Under the pieces are notes generated by a model. It was not told the DNA's origin and did not search any database. It worked only from the letters and a program-made list of their open reading frames with translations. The translations under genes and the position numbers were made by a program. From Luminiphilus sp. (GTDB taxonomy: Bacteria > Pseudomonadota > Gammaproteobacteria > Pseudomonadales > Halieaceae): a DNA stretch of 7,898 nucleotides. Position 1 is the first letter of the stretch. Every line of letters begins with the position of its first letter. The DNA is taken from NCBI GenBank assembly GCA_024638905.1, contig JAHEJH010000028.1, positions 1-7,898 on the forward strand, given 5' to 3'. Of this stretch, positions 5,761 through 7,898 are shown piece after piece.

Positions 5761-5785
5761 TATTGTTATGCAAAGCAATATAGCA
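5761..5785 (-). promoter_or_regulatory. Extended -10 promoter and 20-bp palindrome before the DUF1330-nitrilase unit
   Basis: On the minus strand TGCTATATT (plus positions 5777-5785) reads as an extended -10 (TGC plus TATATT), placing transcription start near 5770 with a leader of about 41 nt. It overlaps a 20-bp imperfect palindrome, TATTGTTATGCAAAGCAATA (5761-5780), with 16 of 20 positions symmetric and perfect TATTG/CAATA arms. The palindrome differs from the GATAT-N6-ATATC sites, so a different regulator, or a looser version of the same one, may act here. No clear -35 is seen. Confidence 0.4.
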
Positions 5786-5827
5786 TGGGCGGGCAGGTCC
5801 CTGATGAGAGGCCCTTGACGTCCCAGC

Positions 5828-7393
5828 TCAGGACAGACCGAGCGCCCCCGGGTTCATGATGCCGTCGGGGTCGAGGGCGGCCTTGATGCCGGTGACCAGA
5901 TCGAGTGCCGGCGCCTTTAGCGCGCTGTGGTAGTGGTAGGCCTTGCCCAGTTGCATGTGGCTCGCGCCTTCCGCTGACAGTACATCAACCACTTCGCTCT
6001 TGACCTTATAGACCGCGTCCCACGCGTCGGGGACCGCATCAAACTGATTGAGGCGCGCAAGGTGGTCTGGCTCGAGGCTGTGCTTGTGTAGTGCATTGAG
6101 TTCGTCGGGCCAAAAGAAAACGGGCTCGAGTACGGTGATCTGTTCACTGACGACGGCGATCAAATAGCCTGTCTCGATGTTGAACTGCTCCAGCGTGTCG
6201 CGGTTGCGCTCATACACCGCTTCGACCTCGGCCAGCACTGCTTCGCCGCGCGAGTGAGGTACCAGACCATGTACCGGTAGCCAGCGCTCCCCTTCTGCGC
6301 CCACCATGTTGTTGACCGGTCCGAAGGGGTTAGCGGCCAGTATCCGTGGGATGCTGTCGGGGAGCTCCTTGCCGCCCTCTGATGAACAAATCTCACGAAT
6401 CCGCTTGGCCTGATATTCGGCTTCCGCTTCTGTTCGGCCTTCGCTGATCGTGAACATGGCCCACTCAACGTCGTCCATGAAGCGTCGGCCAGAGAGCGCG
6501 ATCTTGGCGCCCTGTCTGATCTTGTTCACGATGCCTGACTCGCTCTGCAGGACGCCTGCAAGTTGCTGGGTATCAGCCGCGAGGCTGGCGCGTTTCATGC
6601 GTTGATGTTGCAGGTAGGGGTCGAACCCAAAACACTCGGTGGTCAGGGACTCGCGAGAGATCTGGGCCATGGCGCGGAGCATGGGGCCCGACTCCTCAAA
6701 GGCAAAACTGGTATAGCCTTTGGCGCCGGCGAGCGGCAGCAGTGGCAGTGTGGCGCGCACCTTGATGCCGAGGGCACCGCAGTCCCCCAGGAACACGCCC
6801 GTCAAATCAGGACCAAAGTGCCGCGTAAAGGGTGCTGCGTGCTGTTGAGCCGCCGAGCCCGTCTCCAGCAGATCGCCTTTGCCCGTGACCACACTGACCG
6901 AAAGGACATTGTCAGCGGCGGTGCCACGCTGACCGCTGCCCCAAAAAATACTGTTCTGTGAAAGGCCACCGCCCACCGTCGCATAGCGCCCGGACAGCGT
7001 GCCCCAATAGGCAGTGCGGACACCCAGGGGTGCCAGGTGCTCATACAGTTTTTGCCAGCTGCATCCGGCCTCGACCGTCACATAACGATCTTCCAGATTG
7101 ACCTCAACGATGGCATCCATGCTGGCCATATCGATCAATACGCTGTCGGGAGCGTTGGCGATATAACCACTGGTGTAGCTCATGCCGCCCCCGCGCGTGA
7201 CGATAGGCGTGCCGCGCTCTAGGCAGGCACGCACCAGTGCCTGTACCTCATCGATGTTGCGCGGCCGCACAACCGCACAGATCGGCGGTCCTACGGTGAA
7301 GACATCCTGAGAGTACAGCGTGATCTGCTCGGGATCCGTGGTGATGATCTCGGCTGGCAGTAATTGGGTGATGGTGGATACCACTGCGTTCAT
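5828..7393 (-). CDS. FAD-linked oxidase, GlcD/vanillyl-alcohol-oxidase type
   Basis: A 521-residue flavoprotein with an N-terminal FAD-binding (PCMH-type) domain and a C-terminal FAD-linked oxidase domain. FAD-site blocks are AVVRPRNIDEVQALV (residues 40-54), TRGGGMSYTSGY (66-77), GTLSGRYATVGGGLS (131-145), GSGQRGTAADNV (152-163) and FLGDCGALGIK (201-211). The closing block is LDPDGIMNPG (507-516), the usual end of GlcD-like oxidases. There is no signal peptide. The family oxidises hydroxy acids, alcohols, amines or phenolics; this substrate is unknown. I see no clear sign of covalent flavin attachment. The start is well supported by AGGAGG 7 nt upstream of the ATG. It begins on the base directly after the stop of the symporter gene, so it is co-transcribed with it and may oxidise the imported compound or a product of it. 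Confidence 0.9.
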   Translation of the reverse strand: MNAVVSTITQLLPAEIITTDPEQITLYSQDVFTVGPPICAVVRPRNIDEVQALVRACLERGTPIVTRGGGMSYTSGYIANAPDSVLIDMASMDAIVEVNLEDRYVTVEAGCSWQKLYEHLAPLGVRTAYWGTLSGRYATVGGGLSQNSIFWGSGQRGTAADNVLSVSVVTGKGDLLETGSAAQQHAAPFTRHFGPDLTGVFLGDCGALGIKVRATLPLLPLAGAKGYTSFAFEESGPMLRAMAQISRESLTTECFGFDPYLQHQRMKRASLAADTQQLAGVLQSESGIVNKIRQGAKIALSGRRFMDDVEWAMFTISEGRTEAEAEYQAKRIREICSSEGGKELPDSIPRILAANPFGPVNNMVGAEGERWLPVHGLVPHSRGEAVLAEVEAVYERNRDTLEQFNIETGYLIAVVSEQITVLEPVFFWPDELNALHKHSLEPDHLARLNQFDAVPDAWDAVYKVKSEVVDVLSAEGASHMQLGKAYHYHSALKAPALDLVTGIKAALDPDGIMNPGALGLS

Positions 7394-7898
7394 TCAGCGC
7401 CTCCTGACCCATATCAATAACAGACTATGAACTATAAAGGGTAGCAGACGTTCGAGTATGTCGCCCGGTGCATCGGGCAATAGTGACAGCACCACGGTGA
7501 GACCAAACCCCATCCAGATCCCCGTCACGCGATAGCCGTGCGGAATCTGCCAGCCCAGCAAACGCGCGAACAAAGTGGGCCCTAGCGCCGCCCCCAATGC
7601 GCTCCATGCGAACAAGACCCGAGAGAAGATGGGAGCTGGCAGAAAGAGCGCCACCAACACCGCAAGTACCACGACGATGGCCACCGCCCATCGGCCACGA
7701 CGCAATACCCGTGGGCTACCTTTTAGTGCCTCATCGGTCAGATCATGGGAGAGTGTGCTGGCGCAGACCAGCAGCTGGCTGTCGGCGGTGGACATGATGG
7801 CTGAGAGCACCGCAGCGAGCAGCAGGCCCGCCATAACCGGGGGTAGCACCTGTTCCGACAGGGCAAAAAAGACCTGCTCATTATTGTTCAGTGAATCG
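7394..7898 (-). CDS. Sodium:solute symporter (SSS/PutP family), C-terminal part
   Basis: The frame is open to the right edge, so the N-terminal part lies outside the window; 167 residues are visible. The start of the visible part, EQVFFALSEQVLPPVMAGLL, followed by AAVLSAIMSTADSQLLV, closely follows the PutP pattern, including the Ser-Thr pair of the MST motif that lies in the sodium-binding region of this family. Further helices cover roughly residues 70-89, 94-116, 122-140 and 149-167, and the protein ends in a positively charged WVRRR. It is an inner-membrane sodium-coupled importer. Substrates in the family include proline, other amino acids, pantothenate and sugars, so specificity cannot be stated. 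GTG 7849 and ATG 7834 are internal methionine/valine codons, not starts. It is the upstream partner of the FAD oxidase, with no gap between them. Confidence 0.9.
   Translation of the reverse strand, partial: DSLNNNEQVFFALSEQVLPPVMAGLLLAAVLSAIMSTADSQLLVCASTLSHDLTDEALKGSPRVLRRGRWAVAIVVVLAVLVALFLPAPIFSRVLFAWSALGAALGPTLFARLLGWQIPHGYRVTGIWMGFGLTVVLSLLPDAPGDILERLLPFIVHSLLLIWVRRR

Noticed and set aside
6563..6961. Plus-strand frame of 132 codons within the FAD oxidase
   Set aside because: It is antisense to conserved FAD-binding blocks and shows no family resemblance.
1..7898. CRISPR arrays, tRNA/rRNA genes, insertion sequences, phage genes or a defence system
   Set aside because: No repeat-spacer pattern, cloverleaf, transposase or integrase motif, or defence-associated domain was seen on either strand.

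Overview
The window looks like an accessory catabolic region of a proteobacterium, most likely a Gram-negative, possibly marine, gammaproteobacterium. That placement is inferred from protein style, GC-rich coding sequence with AT-rich promoters and Shine-Dalgarno-led starts; no marker gene fixes the taxon. It holds eight confidently called protein genes, seven complete and one cut by the right edge, plus a possible C-terminal fragment at the left edge. I see no RNA gene, transposon or CRISPR array, and no gene-free stretch over 300 bases.

Layout. (1) 1-128: a possible 3' end of a plus-strand gene, followed by a strong hairpin. (2) 219-2724, plus strand: a tight operon of an N-carbamoylsarcosine amidase-like cysteine hydrolase and two tandem, diverged NodB-fold deacetylases of the PuuE allantoinase / cyclic imide hydrolase type (junctions +2 bp and a 4-bp ATGA overlap). 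(3) 2731-3411, minus: a multi-helix, histidine-rich membrane protein, CopD-like in its first helix. (4) 3593-4363, plus: a GntR/HutC-type repressor with a UTRA domain, divergent from the membrane protein. (5) 4368-5729, minus: a DUF1330 protein followed by a nitrilase-superfamily protein whose catalytic Lys and Cys positions hold Arg and Ser. (6) 5828-7898, minus: a sodium/solute symporter (SSS/PutP type, 5' part missing) directly followed by a GlcD/VAO-type FAD-linked oxidase.

How it may work together. Ring-opening amidohydrolases, a carbamoyl/half-amide hydrolase, a nitrilase-fold protein, a flavin oxidase, a symporter and a GntR repressor suggest uptake and breakdown of a small nitrogen compound such as a hydantoin, cyclic imide, ureide or N-acyl/N-carbamoyl amino acid. 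The substrate cannot be read from the sequence. The best regulatory evidence is a 17-bp motif, TGATAT-N4-TTA-N2-TC, found over candidate extended -10 elements before the hydrolase operon, the membrane protein and the repressor itself. Two of the three copies contain a perfect GATAT-N6-ATATC dyad. This suggests a local regulon of the GntR protein. The DUF1330-nitrilase unit has a different palindrome at its promoter.
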